Assembly (NCBI GenBank): GCA_902527105.1
Contig: CABZNT010000006.1
Coordinates: 32,782 to 96,781 of the forward strand
DNA from: an uncultured Prochlorococcus sp.
Lineage (GTDB): Bacteria; Cyanobacteriota; Cyanobacteriia; PCC-6307; Cyanobiaceae
Length of the DNA stretch: 64,000 nucleotides
Direction of reading: 5' to 3'
Positions 62,385-64,000 of this stretch are shown one piece after another (the first letter of the stretch is position 1; each line of letters starts with the position of its first letter). The notes beneath the pieces were generated by a model. It saw only the letters and a program-made list of their open reading frames with translations, had not been told where the DNA came from and did no database searches. Position numbers and translations under genes: made by a program.

Positions 62385-64000
62385 ATGGCTAAACAGTTAA
62401 GTTTTTCTAATGAATCAAGAGAAGCGCTAGAAAAAGGTGTGAATTTCGTAGCTAATGCAGTAAAAGTTACTATAGGGCCAAAAGCAAAAAACGTTGTAAT
62501 AGAAAAGAAATTTGGGTCTCCAGATATAGTAAGAGATGGATCTACAGTTGCTAAAGAGATCGAGATTGAAAACCCTATTTCTAATTTAGGTGCAAAATTA
62601 ATAGAGCAAGTCGCAACCAAGACAAAAGAGAGTGCTGGTGATGGAACAACAACAGCAACCATTCTGACTCAGAAGATGGTTCAAGAGGGATTAAAAAATA
62701 TTGCGTCTGGCGCAAACCCTATGGAGTTAAAAAAAGGTATGGAGGCAGGCCTAGCTTTTGCCCTAGAAAAATTAAGTTCCAAAAGTATTTCATTAAGTAG
62801 CTCTGATATTCAAAAAGTTGCAATAGTAAGTGCTGGAGGAGATGAAGAAATTGGATCTATAATTTCGAAAGCAATGGATATTGTTACTTCAGATGGTGTA
62901 ATAACTGTTGAAGAATCTCAATCACTTGAAACAGAATTAGATATAACTGAAGGAATGTCTTTTGATAGAGGTTATAGTTCTCCATATTTTGTAACAGACC
63001 AAGAAAGACAAGTTTGTGAACTAGAAAATCCTAAAATATTAATAACTGATCAAAAAATCTCAACTTTAGTTGATCTAGTTCCAATACTTGAAGAAATTCA
63101 AAAGTCAGGCTCACCATTTCTAATTCTTGCTGAAGATATCGAAGGAGAGGCTTTAACAACTCTGGTTTTAAATAAGAATAGTGGGATTTTAAATGTTGCT
63201 TCTGTAAGAGCTCCCTTATTTGGTGAGAGAAGAAAAGCTGCCCTTGAAGATATTGCAATTCTTACAGGGGGTAAGTTAATTAGCGAAGATAAATCGATGA
63301 CACTTGATAAAGTATCGATTAATGATTTAGGAAAAGCAAAAAAAATAACTATCACAAAAGATAAAACTACAATTGTTGCCTTTGAAGACACTAAAGATTT
63401 AGTTAAAGCGCGAGTAGAGAAATTAAAGAGAGAAGTTAATATAACTGAATCAGAATATGATCAGGATAAAATTAATGAAAGGATAGCCAAACTGGCTGGA
63501 GGAGTAGCTCTTATCAAAGTAGGAGCTGCTACAGAAACAGAGATGAAGTATAAAAAATTGAGAATCGAAGATTCCCTAAATGCTACGAAAGCTGCTATTG
63601 AAGAGGGTGTTGTTTCCGGAGGAGGACAAACTTTAATTGAAATATCAGATGACCTTTTAAATTTAAGTCAAACATCTTCCGATGATATAAGAACAGGCAT
63701 AAATATAATTAAAGAAGCACTTTTGGAACCCACCAAACAAATAGCAAAAAATGCTGGTTTCAATGGGGATATAGTTGTCGCTGAAATTAAAAGACTTAAC
63801 AAAGGCTTTAATGCTAATTCAGGAAAATATGAGGATTTAAAAGATTCAGGAATATTAGATCCAACCAAAGTAATAAGATTGGCTCTTCAAGATTCAGTAT
63901 CTATTGCAGCTATGCTCCTCACAACAGAAGTTGCTATGGCTGACATTCCAGAGCCTGAAGCCACAGCCCCTGGTGGGCCAGGCGGAGATCCAATGGGAGG
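62385..64000 (+). CDS. groEL: Chaperonin GroEL (3' end cut by window)
   Basis: GroEL folds proteins in an ATP-driven double ring. The frame opens at ATG 62385 and stays open to the last base; about 538 codons are visible and the end is beyond the window. GDGTTTATI for ATP, and a Gly/Pro-rich tail ([14 protein letters not shown]) are present. No groES precedes it, so this is probably the second, stand-alone cyanobacterial groEL rather than the groESL copy. I see no CIRCE inverted repeat in the 131 bp upstream. Confidence 0.95.
   Translation, partial: MAKQLSFSNESREALEKGVNFVANAVKVTIGPKAKNVVIEKKFGSPDIVRDGSTVAKEIEIENPISNLGAKLIEQVATKTKESAGDGTTTATILTQKMVQEGLKNIASGANPMELKKGMEAGLAFALEKLSSKSISLSSSDIQKVAIVSAGGDEEIGSIISKAMDIVTSDGVITVEESQSLETELDITEGMSFDRGYSSPYFVTDQERQVCELENPKILITDQKISTLVDLVPILEEIQKSGSPFLILAEDIEGEALTTLVLNKNSGILNVASVRAPLFGERRKAALEDIAILTGGKLISEDKSMTLDKVSINDLGKAKKITITKDKTTIVAFEDTKDLVKARVEKLKREVNITESEYDQDKINERIAKLAGGVALIKVGAATETEMKYKKLRIEDSLNATKAAIEEGVVSGGGQTLIEISDDLLNLSQTSSDDIRTGINIIKEALLEPTKQIAKNAGFNGDIVVAEIKRLNKGFNANSGKYEDLKDSGILDPTKVIRLALQDSVSIAAMLLTTEVAMADIPEPEATAPGGPGGDPMG

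Noticed and set aside
62375..62662. 95-codon open frame on the - strand
   Set aside because: It lies opposite the start of groEL and shows only repetitive hydrophobic translation.

Overview
The window looks like a contiguous piece of the core chromosome of a marine picocyanobacterium, very probably Prochlorococcus of a low-GC (high-light type) lineage. The reasons are the strongly AT-rich sequence (judged by eye, not computed), the cyanobacterial gene content (psaF, psaJ, psb27, petC, petA, hemL, an hli gene, corrin genes cobO/cobK/cobM), and a 64-residue protein that I recognise as the Prochlorococcus/Synechococcus hyper-conserved protein. Genes are packed almost edge to edge. I see no insertion sequence, prophage, CRISPR array, toxin-antitoxin module or rRNA operon. 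The ends of the window cut two genes: a tyrosine-recombinase-like gene at the left and groEL at the right.

Layout. 1-4.1 kb (+): recombinase-like protein, cobO, pyrH, frr and a geranylgeranyl-reductase-like flavoprotein. 4.2-8.9 kb (-): transaldolase, ftsI with a small FtsL-like gene in front of it, and a CPBP membrane protease. 9-10.3 kb (+): a two-domain histidine phosphatase. 10.4-12.7 kb (-): a cluster ending in lepB that includes an altered pyrophosphatase, then a small HTH protein with an inverted repeat upstream. 12.8-17.5 kb (+): proS, psb27, purA and a PfkB kinase. 17.5-24.2 kb: cutA/cobK, an SSB, argB, DUF-type membrane proteins and priA. 24.5-26.7 kb (+): rpoD and hemC. 26.7-28.9 kb (-): a catalytically complete pyrophosphatase and an M32 carboxypeptidase. 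29-32.4 kb (+): yjbQ-like, a pterin dehydratase, a CobW-type metal GTPase with a His-rich repeat, and an iron ABC permease. 32.4-35.6 kb (-): a flippase-like membrane protein, larC and two unknowns. 35.6-38 kb (+): xth and hemL. 38-41.4 kb (-): SPFH protein, small unknown, yajQ, SLOG protein and a BioD/DRTGG protein. 41.6-46.1 kb: SDR, map, then a translation cluster rplS - tRNA-Trp - hyper-conserved protein - tRNA-Asp - gltX. 46.1-48.7 kb (-): Na+/H+ antiporter, hli and tsaD. 48.8-49.5 kb (+): psaFJ with a clear terminator shared with gmk. 50.1-57.1 kb, mostly +: rqcH-like, small membrane protein, tatC, petC, petA, lgt, cobM and a RodZ-like gene, with DUF3067 on the - strand. 57-64 kb: ppx, a UbiA-type prenyltransferase, an S66 peptidase, ispD, fabG, a 59-residue membrane protein and groEL.

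The genes are mostly housekeeping: cell envelope and division, tetrapyrrole and corrin synthesis, photosystem I and cytochrome b6f, protein export, translation and central metabolism. I found no obvious undescribed multi-gene system. The observations most worth following are: two family-I pyrophosphatases, of which one has lost two active-site residues; an FtsL-like gene overlapping ftsI; a 28-codon leader ORF coupled to priA by a TTGA overlap; two probable genes under 60 codons (hli and a membrane protein next to fabG); gltX starting 17 nt after tRNA-Asp; an inverted repeat in front of the HTH gene; a Psb27 without a lipidation cysteine; and extreme compaction at convergent gene ends.
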